Assembly: GCF_000407365.1 (NCBI RefSeq)
Contig: NZ_ASVU01000001.1
Location: 1,893,501-1,957,500 of the forward strand
Source of the DNA: Enterococcus asini ATCC 700915
GTDB taxonomy: Bacteria; Bacillota; Bacilli; Lactobacillales; Enterococcaceae
Length of the DNA stretch: 64,000 nt
Direction: 5' to 3'
The position numbers and the translations under genes were made by a program. Of this stretch, positions 8,934 through 16,974 are shown piece by piece. Each line of letters opens with the position of its first letter. The stretch's first letter is position 1. The notes beneath the pieces were generated by a model, which saw only the letters and a list, made by a program, of their open reading frames with translations, ran no database searches and was not told the origin of the DNA.

Positions 8934-10056
8934 AATTATTCGCAATATGGTTGAGACCTCAGGCTTTGCGGGGCTGACTTGGCGTCACGGGGTCATGATC
9001 GTCATCGCCCTGATCTTTTTGTACTTGGCAATCTTTAAGGAATACGAGCCTTATCTGTTGATTCCAATTTCTTTTGGGATTTTATTGGTGAATTTGCCTT
9101 TTACGGGAATTTTTTCAGGCCCTAGTGCAGCGGAACCTGGGGGCTTATTGTACTATTTGTATCAAGGGACGAATTTAGGGATTTATCCCCCATTGATTTT
9201 CTTATGTTTAGGAGCCGCCACGGATTTCGGGCCATTGATCGCCAATCCAAAGACTTTGCTACTTGGAGCGGCAGCTCAATTTGGAATTTTTGCCGCATTT
9301 TTCGGGGCAATCGCTTTGGGGATGACAGGCTTGGAAGCCGCTGCGGTGGGGATTATCGGCGGGGCGGATGGACCCACGGCGATTTATCTGACCACGCGAC
9401 TGGCGCCTCATTTGCTTAGTGTGATTGCCATTGCGGCTTATTCGTATATGGCGCTAGTTCCGATTATTCAGCCGCCGATTATCAATGCTCTGACTACCAC
9501 AGAAGAGCGGAAAATCAAGATGAGTATGCAACGGGCGGTCACTAAGAAAGAACGCATTTTGTTTCCAATTTTTGCCACGATTTTCGTAGCTTTGGTGGTG
9601 CCTAGTGCAACTACCTTAGTAGGCTGTTTGATGTTGGGAAATTTGATTCGAGAATCTCAGGTGGTGCCAAAATTGACGGAAACTTTGCAAAACGCCATGA
9701 TGTACATTGTGACTATTTTGCTGGGATTGACGGTGGGAGCCAAAGCGGAAGCCGAAATTTTCCTTTCCGTGACCTCTTTAAAAATCGTAGTCATGGGTTT
9801 GTGCGCCTTTGCAATCGGTACAGCTTCTGGGGTCTTGTTTGGCAAACTCATGTGCAAGCTGACCAAGGGGCAAATTAATCCCATGATTGGGGCAGCGGGA
9901 GTGTCCGCCGTTCCTATGGCCGCACGAGTGGTGCACAAAGAAGGCTTGAAAAATGACCCCTCGAATTATCTTTTGATGCATGCTATGGGCCCAAATGTGG
10001 CGGGAATTATCGGTTCGGCTGTTGCGGCCGGAGTGTTACTAGCGTATTTCCAATAA
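8926..10056 (+). CDS. oadB: Sodium-ion-translocating decarboxylase beta subunit
   Basis: Integral membrane subunit that couples decarboxylation of a carboxybiotin carrier to sodium export. It has 376 residues with about nine hydrophobic segments. The family motifs GAATDFGPL (96-104) and GGADGPTAIY (about 145-154, with Asp148 equivalent to the sodium-binding Asp) are present, as is the C-terminal GAAGVSAVPMAARV region. It forms a two-gene unit with the OadG-like gene. No alpha (carboxyltransferase) or biotin-carrier gene lies nearby, so the substrate (oxaloacetate, methylmalonyl-CoA or other) cannot be told from this window. Confidence 0.9.
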   Translation: MGEIIRNMVETSGFAGLTWRHGVMIVIALIFLYLAIFKEYEPYLLIPISFGILLVNLPFTGIFSGPSAAEPGGLLYYLYQGTNLGIYPPLIFLCLGAATDFGPLIANPKTLLLGAAAQFGIFAAFFGAIALGMTGLEAAAVGIIGGADGPTAIYLTTRLAPHLLSVIAIAAYSYMALVPIIQPPIINALTTTEERKIKMSMQRAVTKKERILFPIFATIFVALVVPSATTLVGCLMLGNLIRESQVVPKLTETLQNAMMYIVTILLGLTVGAKAEAEIFLSVTSLKIVVMGLCAFAIGTASGVLFGKLMCKLTKGQINPMIGAAGVSAVPMAARVVHKEGLKNDPSNYLLMHAMGPNVAGIIGSAVAAGVLLAYFQ

Positions 10057-10060
10057 CAAG

Positions 10061-10099
10061 CCAAAAAAACTTCTCCGAAAAAGGGAGAAGTTTTTTTGG
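10061..10099. terminator. Bidirectional terminator between convergent genes
   Basis: CCAAAAAAACTTCTCC pairs with GGGAGAAGTTTTTTTGG. T-runs occur on both strands, so it serves oadB on the plus strand and the FUSC-like gene on the minus strand. Confidence 0.85.
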
Positions 10100-10708
10100 T
10101 TACTTTTTTGATGGGTCCTTAGGCTCTTGGTCTTGGATTTTTTCCTGAACTTCGGCCAATAGTTCTTGCAGTTTCTCTTCTTTTTCTTTCAAAATTGCTA
10201 AGTCTTCCGTCAACGCTTCTTCTTTTTCTTGCTCTGGTGGTCGGATTAAGAAATTCAATAAAATCGCCACGGTAGTCCCGATAAAAGTGTCGGCCACTCG
10301 TTGTAAGGCGTAGAGGATGGATTCACTTTTGTCCAAACTCAAAGCAATCAACAGCATGGTAGCAATGGCAGAGACAATGCCGGCGTTGTTATTGATGCCA
10401 TCGGAAAAAATGATGATAACGGCAACCAGTGCCGGAAGCAAGAAGAGTTGTACGAGAAAATTATTGTGAAAAAACTGACTGACAAAGAAGTAGAAAATAG
10501 CAAACAGGCCACCAAGGGTATTTCCTAATATCCGGGAACGGCCAAAGGAGACGGAAGTGGTCAAATCTTGGCGCAGGGAAAAGACCGCGGCTAAAGCGGC
10601 AATCATCGGGGCGCCCCGATTCGTGATATGGAATAAGAAGATGCAAATCATGACGGCCAAAGCAGTCTTCATAGTGCGCATCCCAATCCGAAAACGGCCA
10701 AAGCGCAT
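10100..10708 (-). CDS. Aromatic acid exporter family membrane protein (DUF939/FUSC-like)
   Basis: A 202-residue protein with four to five membrane helices in the first 155 residues and a highly charged helical cytoplasmic tail (PPEQEKEEALTEDLAILKEKEEK...). The N-terminus RIGMRTMKTALAV with the GAPMIAALAAVFSLR segment is typical of the ArAE_1/DUF939 family (YqjA and relatives). AAGGAGG lies upstream of the ATG. The substrate is unknown. It sits downstream of, and may be co-transcribed with, the Gfo/Idh/MocA gene (89-nt gap). Confidence 0.8.
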   Translation of the reverse strand: MRFGRFRIGMRTMKTALAVMICIFLFHITNRGAPMIAALAAVFSLRQDLTTSVSFGRSRILGNTLGGLFAIFYFFVSQFFHNNFLVQLFLLPALVAVIIIFSDGINNNAGIVSAIATMLLIALSLDKSESILYALQRVADTFIGTTVAILLNFLIRPPEQEKEEALTEDLAILKEKEEKLQELLAEVQEKIQDQEPKDPSKK

Positions 10709-10797
10709 TGTTTTTCCTCCTTATCTCCTAGGGACAAAACGGACAAGAAAGTGGTCATTAGTATCAGTTGGATTAGTGGTAAGTAGCAAAGTACAAG

Positions 10798-11757
10798 CTA
10801 GTTTTTCTTTGCAGCCCAGGCTTGTTGCATTTGATCCATGATTGCAGTGGCTTGATGAGTCCAAACCAAGGACTGATTCTGCGCTCCTTCAATTGTGGCA
10901 ATCATAGTAGCAATCTCATAATTCAAGGCTTGACCAGTACTACCACTTTCGATGACTTCTTTGCTGCCATCGGTGAAGACGATTTCGGCTTTGTCGCCTC
11001 GAGGGTATTCCGGAACTGTAATATAGCCTTTTTCGTAAGCCACGATGCCGATTTTTGGCATTTTCGCTTGGAAAGACAGCGTGACTGCGGCCATTTCTCC
11101 CACTGGATTTTGCAAGATCGTAATGGATTGCTCGTCTACCCCGGTGGAAAAAGGCTGCATTTGGCTGGCAATGACCGTGGGAGCTTCACTCATAAAGCGA
11201 GTGGCAAAACTCACGGCGTAGGTCCCGATATCCAAAAGGGAACCTCCGGCTAAATCTGGATTGAAAAAACGATTCGTGGGGTCGGGTTCTTTGTAACTGC
11301 CAAAGGGTGCTTGAATCATTTTCAGTTTACCCAGACGACCACTAGTGGCAATGGCGGTTAATTGTTGGTAAAGGGGCATGTTGAAAATGGTCATGGCTTC
11401 TTGGAGGATCAAGCTTTTCGCCTCTGCCAGTGCCATTAAGGTTTCTAATTCCGCTAAGTTTAAGGTAATGGCCTTTTCGCAAAGCACGTGTTTGCCTGCT
11501 TCTAAGGCCTTTTTGATGTAGTCAAAGTGGAAGCGATTGGGCACAGCCACATAGACGATGTCCACTTGTTCGTCATGTAAAAGTTCTTCGTAGTTCCCGT
11601 ATGCGTGGGGAATGTTATATTCGGTTGCAAAGTGCTTCGCCGTTTCCTGATTGCGGGAGCAGACGGCGTAAAGGGTACTGTGTTCCTCATGAAAGCCTAG
11701 GGCAAATTGTTGTGCGATTTCACCGGTACCGGCAATCGCCCAGTTGTAGTTCGTCAT
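10798..11757 (-). CDS. Gfo/Idh/MocA-family oxidoreductase
   Basis: NAD(P)-dependent sugar or inositol-type dehydrogenase, 319 residues. The N-terminal Rossmann motif AIAGTGEIAQQFA is followed by the family signature CEKAITLN (catalytic-site Lys), and residues about 125-319 form the C-terminal alpha/beta domain with GSLLDIGTYAV. AAAGGAG lies just before the ATG. The substrate cannot be predicted; no sugar-transport genes are adjacent. Confidence 0.9.
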   Translation of the reverse strand: MTNYNWAIAGTGEIAQQFALGFHEEHSTLYAVCSRNQETAKHFATEYNIPHAYGNYEELLHDEQVDIVYVAVPNRFHFDYIKKALEAGKHVLCEKAITLNLAELETLMALAEAKSLILQEAMTIFNMPLYQQLTAIATSGRLGKLKMIQAPFGSYKEPDPTNRFFNPDLAGGSLLDIGTYAVSFATRFMSEAPTVIASQMQPFSTGVDEQSITILQNPVGEMAAVTLSFQAKMPKIGIVAYEKGYITVPEYPRGDKAEIVFTDGSKEVIESGSTGQALNYEIATMIATIEGAQNQSLVWTHQATAIMDQMQQAWAAKKN

Positions 11758-11934
11758 AGTAAAGCTCCTTTCCCGTTCTTAGTATCAGTGTAGCAATCCT
11801 TAAGAAAAATTGAAAGTTCTAGAGCTGTTAGTGGTTTTCCTAATGGTTTATCAGTACAATGAAAGAGAGTTTCCTTTGGCTTAAAAGCCGAAGAACAGAG
11901 CGGAAAAAATAAGCGAAGAAATGAGTTGAGCAGG

Positions 11935-12450
11935 ATGCATGATGTCTACATTGAGATCTTAGTAATGACGATTAAAGAACAGTATATCGGCGAAAAGACC
12001 TTTTATGAAGGGGTCTTGAATCTGGATGAGAGCACTTGGGAACAATGGAAACAAGGCAACTACAGCCTATCCGGTGAACAATCCCAGCAAATCAAAAACC
12101 TGTTTAGTGATTATGAATGGATGCTTTTGCAAAAGATTTTGCGGCAGACCATTATTTTTCCAGAAAAACGGACCGGTGCGATTCAAGAGTATCGCCAAAT
12201 GAAGACACGGATTGCTCAAGCTTGGTTAAAAGCCGACTTGGCAGAAGTATCCGTGAAACAAGAAGAAAATCATAACGCCCAATTCGTGGCGGTAAAAGTA
12301 ATTGTCAATTACGGCAAGTGGGGCTATGACGATGTGTTAAGCTTCCGTTTGCCAGCCAAGATCCAACAACAAATTGAAAAAGAACATGTGGCATTGTTGG
12401 ATTGGTTACATGACAATTTAGAGGAGACGTATTTAGAAAATGGTAGTTGA
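11935..12450 (+). CDS. Conserved protein of unknown function
   Basis: About 171 residues, starting MHDVYIEILV, with no signal peptide or membrane helix. The C-terminal half has alternating beta/alpha character (FVAVKVIVNYGKWGYDDVLSFRLP). I do not recognise the family. The start is uncertain: a TTG at 11926, ATG at 11935 and ATG at 11965 are all in frame and none has a strong ribosome site. Its 3' end overlaps the VanY-type gene by 11 nt, so it is probably the first gene of the cell-wall cluster. Confidence 0.6.
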   Translation: MHDVYIEILVMTIKEQYIGEKTFYEGVLNLDESTWEQWKQGNYSLSGEQSQQIKNLFSDYEWMLLQKILRQTIIFPEKRTGAIQEYRQMKTRIAQAWLKADLAEVSVKQEENHNAQFVAVKVIVNYGKWGYDDVLSFRLPAKIQQQIEKEHVALLDWLHDNLEETYLENGS

Positions 12451-13348
12451 GGCAAAAAATCGCCGAAAAATTATTACAGCATTTTTCGTATTTGCAAGTG
12501 TACCCACTGTGTGGTTCTTTTATGAAGCATTACTTCCGCAACATGAATCGGCAGCAGAAGTGTTACCCGTAATTGAAATCAAGAGCACCGGAGAATCCTT
12601 ACCCACCGATTTTGCGATTCCTTGGGGAACGGAGTCTCAAAAATCAGCACCAAAGACGAATTCAGAAAATGAAACGAAAAAGATAGGCGCGGCACCTACC
12701 GATTTTCCTAAAATCAACAGTAACGACTGGCGCCTTTTATTAGTCGGACCAGACCATCCTTTAAATCAAGAAATCGATGCCAATCAACTTACAGAAGTGG
12801 CTCCCGGGGAAAAACTCGACAAGCGAGTCGCGGGGGATTATCAAAAGATGAAAGATGCCGCCAAACAAGCTGGCATTGTCATTACGGAAATCTCTGGCTA
12901 TCGTTCCATTGCGGATCAACAAGTCGTCTTCAACGAGAAATTTCAACGAATGAAAGCACAAGGGATGACGGATCAGGAAGCCAAAGCTGCGACTATGACC
13001 GATATGACCGAACCTGGATACAGTGAGCATCACACTGGACTGGCCATGGACGTGGTGGACGAGTCTTGGTTAGCCTCAGGGCCGGCCTGGACTTTATCGG
13101 AAGACTACGGCAAGACTGCAGGAGGCAAGTGGTTAGCCGAGCACAGCAAAGAGTACGGTTTTGTCATTCGCTATCCGGCGAATAAGACCGACTTGACCAA
13201 AATCACATACGAGCCTTGGCATCTGCGCTATGTGGGGCAAGAAGTCGCTGAGTATATGACGAAAAATGACCTGTGCTTAGAAGAGTTTGTCCAAGAAGTA
13301 AAAGAATGGGGGGCCTATGACAGTCAGACGCTATCACAAGAAAACTAA
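12440..13348 (+). CDS. VanY-family D-alanyl-D-alanine carboxypeptidase
   Basis: Zinc peptidase that trims the terminal D-Ala of peptidoglycan stem peptides. The 302-residue protein has an N-terminal membrane anchor (about 10-30), a Ser/Thr-rich linker, then the VanY/DD-peptidase domain. The zinc motif SEHHTGLAMD gives His197 and Asp204, and EPWHLRYVG gives His261; the SGYRS motif (152-156) is also present. It acts outside the membrane. It overlaps the gene before it by 11 nt and the GH73 gene after it by 32 nt, so the three are translationally linked. Confidence 0.85.
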   Translation: MVVEAKNRRKIITAFFVFASVPTVWFFYEALLPQHESAAEVLPVIEIKSTGESLPTDFAIPWGTESQKSAPKTNSENETKKIGAAPTDFPKINSNDWRLLLVGPDHPLNQEIDANQLTEVAPGEKLDKRVAGDYQKMKDAAKQAGIVITEISGYRSIADQQVVFNEKFQRMKAQGMTDQEAKAATMTDMTEPGYSEHHTGLAMDVVDESWLASGPAWTLSEDYGKTAGGKWLAEHSKEYGFVIRYPANKTDLTKITYEPWHLRYVGQEVAEYMTKNDLCLEEFVQEVKEWGAYDSQTLSQEN

Positions 13349-13928
13349 AAAAATGAATCTCCCTTTGGTACTCACAGGCCTACTTTTGATTGGGGTGGCC
13401 TTTGTCTTCTCTTTGGTGACTTTGGCTGATTCATCGGGCAATCAAGAAGCACAAGAAAGCCAAAATATGAGTCGCCAAGAATTTATCGAAACCCTTGTCC
13501 CTTATACCCAAGAGCTTCAGGCCGGTTATGGCGTTTTACCGAGTATCATCATTGGGCAGGCTTGCTTGGAATCTAATTTTGGTCAGAGTACCTTAGCCAG
13601 TACCTACAACAATCTCTTTGGTGTAAAGGCCTATGGGGATCAAGACAAAGTGAATTTGGAAACCCAAGAGTATTTGGAAGGACGCTGGGTAACCGTTAAA
13701 GGAGATTTTCGAGTCTATCCATCATGGGAGGCTTCCATGGAAGATCACACGCAACTTTTTGTCAACGGCGTGGACTGGGATCGACATAAGTACGAACCGG
13801 TTTTACAAGCTAAAAGCTACCAAGAAGCAGCCCAAGCTCTCCAAAAGGCAGGGTATGCGACAGATCCTACATATGCTGATAAAATAATCGCTATGATTGA
13901 GCAGTACCAGTTACATCGCTTTGACTGA
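13317..13928 (+). CDS. Membrane-anchored GH73 N-acetylglucosaminidase
   Basis: Peptidoglycan hydrolase of the FlgJ/AtlA-type glucosaminidase family (GH73), 203 residues. A basic N-terminus and membrane helix (about 13-37) are followed by the catalytic domain with QACLESNFGQS (catalytic Glu85) and YNNLFGVKAYG. No LysM repeats are present. ATG 13317 has a G-rich site upstream and starts inside the VanY-type gene in another frame. Together the two enzymes cut glycan and trim peptides, suggesting a cell separation or wall turnover role. Confidence 0.85.
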   Translation: MTVRRYHKKTKKMNLPLVLTGLLLIGVAFVFSLVTLADSSGNQEAQESQNMSRQEFIETLVPYTQELQAGYGVLPSIIIGQACLESNFGQSTLASTYNNLFGVKAYGDQDKVNLETQEYLEGRWVTVKGDFRVYPSWEASMEDHTQLFVNGVDWDRHKYEPVLQAKSYQEAAQALQKAGYATDPTYADKIIAMIEQYQLHRFD

Positions 13929-13955
13929 TTGAAATAATTGTAAGGATGTGATTCC

Positions 13956-14639
13956 ATGAAAAGAGAGACACCGGAAATCATGACAGATTTGCGTAAGGAC
14001 ATCGTGCGAGTACCCCAGGTTATCCGTCAAGCAAGTGGTATTTCGATTTTTGGTCGCAAAATTCGCTCCATTATCTTTACCACGGATATCGCGATTATCC
14101 GCAATACGGATGCGGATGCGGTGATTGCCGTGTACCCTTTTACGCCTCACCCAGCGATTACCAAAAGCATTATTGAAGCCGCGGATATTCCCGTCTTTTC
14201 TGGAGTAGGCGGAGGTTTAACGCAAGGCAACCGCTCCTCTTATATGAGTATGTTTGCCGAAAGTCAGGGTTCGATCGGAGTCGTATTGAATGCACCCACT
14301 CCTGTGGAAACAGTGAAAATGGTGGCAGAAGTGGTGGACATTCCCGTAGTTAGTACCGTGACTTCCACCTTAACGCCGATTGAAGAAAAACTAGAAGCTG
14401 GTGTGAAAATCATCAATATCTCTGCCGGTTCTCGTACGGCAGAAACGGTGAATTTCTTCCGACTGCAATATCCCGACTTACCCATCATCGCTACCGGTGG
14501 CCCTTCAGAAAAGAGCATTTTAGAAACCATTGAAGCCGGTGCCAATGCCATCACCTATACCCCGCCTTCCAATGGGGAACTTTTCCGCCGTAAGATGGAA
14601 CACTACCGCAAAGAAGAACAGGGGCAATCGGATAGCTGA
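13956..14639 (+). CDS. Conserved TIM-barrel-like protein of unknown activity
   Basis: A 227-residue soluble protein with repeating beta-alpha units (DADAVIAVYPFTPHP; DIPVFSGVGGGLTQG; VVSTVTSTLTP; GVKIINISAGSRTAETV; LPIIATGGPSEKSILETIEAGANAITYTPPS). The late ATGG...GANAI pattern is that of phosphate-binding TIM barrels. Homologues in related bacteria are, to my memory, often named only 'hydrolase'. AAGGATG lies upstream of the ATG. It ends at a terminator and follows the GH73 gene by 27 nt. Confidence 0.6.
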   Translation: MKRETPEIMTDLRKDIVRVPQVIRQASGISIFGRKIRSIIFTTDIAIIRNTDADAVIAVYPFTPHPAITKSIIEAADIPVFSGVGGGLTQGNRSSYMSMFAESQGSIGVVLNAPTPVETVKMVAEVVDIPVVSTVTSTLTPIEEKLEAGVKIINISAGSRTAETVNFFRLQYPDLPIIATGGPSEKSILETIEAGANAITYTPPSNGELFRRKMEHYRKEEQGQSDS

Positions 14640-14661
14640 TTTTTCACATTTTATTAAATCA

Positions 14662-14695
14662 AGACAGTTAGGTTTTTTACCTAGCTGTTTTTTTT
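14662..14695 (+). terminator. Terminator of the cell-wall cluster
   Basis: ACAGTTAGGT pairs with ACCTAGCTGT across a T-rich loop and is followed by eight T residues. The 230 nt after it, up to the pilin start, hold only very short openings and no clear promoter. Confidence 0.85.
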
Positions 14696-14924
14696 GCGTT
14701 TAGTCAAACCTCGCAACCGACTAAAAATATGGGGCGCTGACTAAAGGTCTAAATCAAGAGAAGCACTACAAGTATAAACTGCCGGAGGAGGATGGTCGGT
14801 AGCGATGTTATGTAAAAAAAGGAGAAAAATTCTCAAGTAAATACGGAGTATATTACTTCAAGGGGTGCAACACCGTTTAAAGATGCTGGTTATAAGAATG
14901 GAAAGAAGAAAAGGGGAAGTAAAG

Positions 14925-16892
14925 ATGAGTAAGAAGCTGATGAAAGTAATACTGGTAGGATTGTTGCTTGTACCGTTAGTGGCAGGATTATTTGGTAGTG
15001 ATATAGGAGGTTTTGCTGAAGGACCGCCTTCTGGAAAGGCTTTTGTGACCATTCATAAGAAAAAAATGACGACGAAACTAGAGTCTATTCAGAATACTGG
15101 GAATATCATGAGCGAATTTAGTCAGTATGATGGTCTAGAGGATGTCGCATATACAGTTTATAACGTTTCTGCAGAGTTCTATGCACTCCTAAAAACTATT
15201 AATTCAAGTACGGATAAATATTACACGCGCACAGAAGCAATCGACGAGATGCAAAAAATTGTCCCTATTTCAGAGGATACCCGTTTAGTAGCCACCGAGA
15301 TAACTAACGCAAATGGTGAATTCACCATGACTTTGGACAAAAAAATTGCTACTGAAGAAGGTGGAAAAGATGCGATTTATCTTTTCGTGGAAACACCAAA
15401 GCCAGGTGTGACTATTGCGGAAAATATGGTTTTGGCTTTTCCAGTCTATCAATTGGACAGTGAGGATAATGATACGGACAATGAGCTCTCTCATATTCAC
15501 TTATATCCAAAAAATGTTGTTAGTACCGCCGGACGACTGACGATTTTAAAAAAAGGTACGGCGGAGGAAGCTGGATTAGACGGGGCGCAGTTTATTTTGC
15601 AAAAAATAATGGATAAAGAACCCTATATAGTTACTGGAGTAAATAACGGACTCTACACATGGAGTAAACGATTTGTTGATGCTGGTGAAGAGGGAGTGAA
15701 AGAAAATGAAAGTGCTAGTATATTTGAATCAGGTAAGGAGTATTCGGTTAAAACTAACCCTGATACGGGAGTCTTTAAAATATATGACGAAGGCTCCGCA
15801 ACGAGCGGCCAACTAGTTATCAATAATTTGGAAGCAGGAAATTACACCTTGGTAGAAATTAAAGCCCCAGACAATGCCGGATTAATTAATGATTATATCG
15901 AAACTGATTTTTCTATTCCGATAGATGGCACGACGCCTCTTTATATTATGAATGACACGATTATTGTCGATAAGACAATTGATCAGGCGGACCATAGTAT
16001 TGGTGATTTGATTGATTATAAGATTTCATTCCGTATTCCAGATGGGATTCAAGATGTGTTGGAAAATGGGAAAAAGCGTTACGACAAAGTAGAGTTAAAA
16101 GATACTCATGACAGTTTTCTTACTTTTATCAATGATTCTGCTACAGTTACTTTGATGAGTGGGGAAGACACGATTCCTGTGACTGAAGGTAATGTTGATA
16201 ATTATAAAATTATTACAGCTGACAACGGGTTTACCCTTAACTTAACAGAAGCCGGTATCTCGCAGTTAACACCAGGAGCGACGCTGACGTTCTCCTACAA
16301 AATGAAACTAAATTCGACTGCCACCCCTGACGATGGTTACAAAAATAATGCCGATGTTGTTGTGTCTGGTGATACGGATATTTTGGAAGGCAAAGACGAA
16401 GAGACCGGTTATACCGGGGGAAAACGTTTTGTAAAAATCGATGCAGACTTAGCAGAACCAGATAATAAATTGGCAGGTGCAGAGTTTGTGGTACGGGATT
16501 TGAACAACGAAAATGCCAAGTATTGGGGAATCAATCCTGAAACGAAAAAGCACGGATGGGTATCCGAATATGAAAATGCTGTTAAGTTTAAAACTGATCC
16601 GGACGGTATCATCGACATCACAGGCTTAGCATATGGTACCTACTATTTGGAAGAAACAGTAGCACCAGAGGGATATATTTTGCTTAAAGACCGCATTGAG
16701 TTTGAAGTAACAAAAGAATCTTACAAAGGGGCGAATTCTCAACTGGTAGCTCCAACAGAAGTAGTCAACAGACACAAAGGGACATTGCCTTCTACTGGGG
16801 GTATGGGGATTGTTGCCCTATTGATGTTTGGGGTGGCGGCCTTTGGTATTGCGGGCTGGTATTTCAAACGCAACGGCAAAGCTGAAGTATAA
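14925..16892 (+). CDS. LPxTG-anchored pilin (SpaA/isopeptide type)
   Basis: A 655-residue surface protein. A signal peptide (1 to about 32, with VILVGLLLVPLVAGLFG) precedes Cna-B/isopeptide domains: a SpaA-type domain with LTILKKGTAEEAGLDGAQF, a DUF-type isopeptide D2 domain (VDKTIDQADHSIGDLIDYKI), and a C-terminal one with FVKIDADLAEPDNKLAGAEF. E-box-like motifs YTLVEIKAPDN and YYLEETVAPEGY are present. The C-terminus has the sorting signal LPSTGG (621-626), a hydrophobic helix and KRNGKAEV. GGGGAAG precedes the ATG at 14925; the longer opening from 14865 adds a non-signal stretch. The class C sortase follows, so I infer a pilus backbone. Confidence 0.9.
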   Translation: MSKKLMKVILVGLLLVPLVAGLFGSDIGGFAEGPPSGKAFVTIHKKKMTTKLESIQNTGNIMSEFSQYDGLEDVAYTVYNVSAEFYALLKTINSSTDKYYTRTEAIDEMQKIVPISEDTRLVATEITNANGEFTMTLDKKIATEEGGKDAIYLFVETPKPGVTIAENMVLAFPVYQLDSEDNDTDNELSHIHLYPKNVVSTAGRLTILKKGTAEEAGLDGAQFILQKIMDKEPYIVTGVNNGLYTWSKRFVDAGEEGVKENESASIFESGKEYSVKTNPDTGVFKIYDEGSATSGQLVINNLEAGNYTLVEIKAPDNAGLINDYIETDFSIPIDGTTPLYIMNDTIIVDKTIDQADHSIGDLIDYKISFRIPDGIQDVLENGKKRYDKVELKDTHDSFLTFINDSATVTLMSGEDTIPVTEGNVDNYKIITADNGFTLNLTEAGISQLTPGATLTFSYKMKLNSTATPDDGYKNNADVVVSGDTDILEGKDEETGYTGGKRFVKIDADLAEPDNKLAGAEFVVRDLNNENAKYWGINPETKKHGWVSEYENAVKFKTDPDGIIDITGLAYGTYYLEETVAPEGYILLKDRIEFEVTKESYKGANSQLVAPTEVVNRHKGTLPSTGGMGIVALLMFGVAAFGIAGWYFKRNGKAEV

Positions 16893-16905
16893 AAGTGAAA
16901 GGAAG

Positions 16906-16938
16906 AAGGGACATATATCATGTTGATCTATGTCCCTT
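16906..16938 (+). terminator. Hairpin between pilin and sortase genes
   Basis: AAGGGACATA pairs perfectly with TATGTCCCTT (10 bp) around a 13-nt loop, followed by ATCTTTTC. The T-run is weak, so it may act as a partial terminator or mRNA-processing site, giving more pilin than sortase. Confidence 0.55.
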
Positions 16939-16974
16939 ATCTTTTCACAATTTTAATCAATAGGAGGAAAGCAA

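Noticed and set aside
14790-14830. Short opening MVGSDVM before the pilin gene
   Set aside because: Seven codons only; although a GGAGGAG precedes it, there is nothing else to support a peptide gene.
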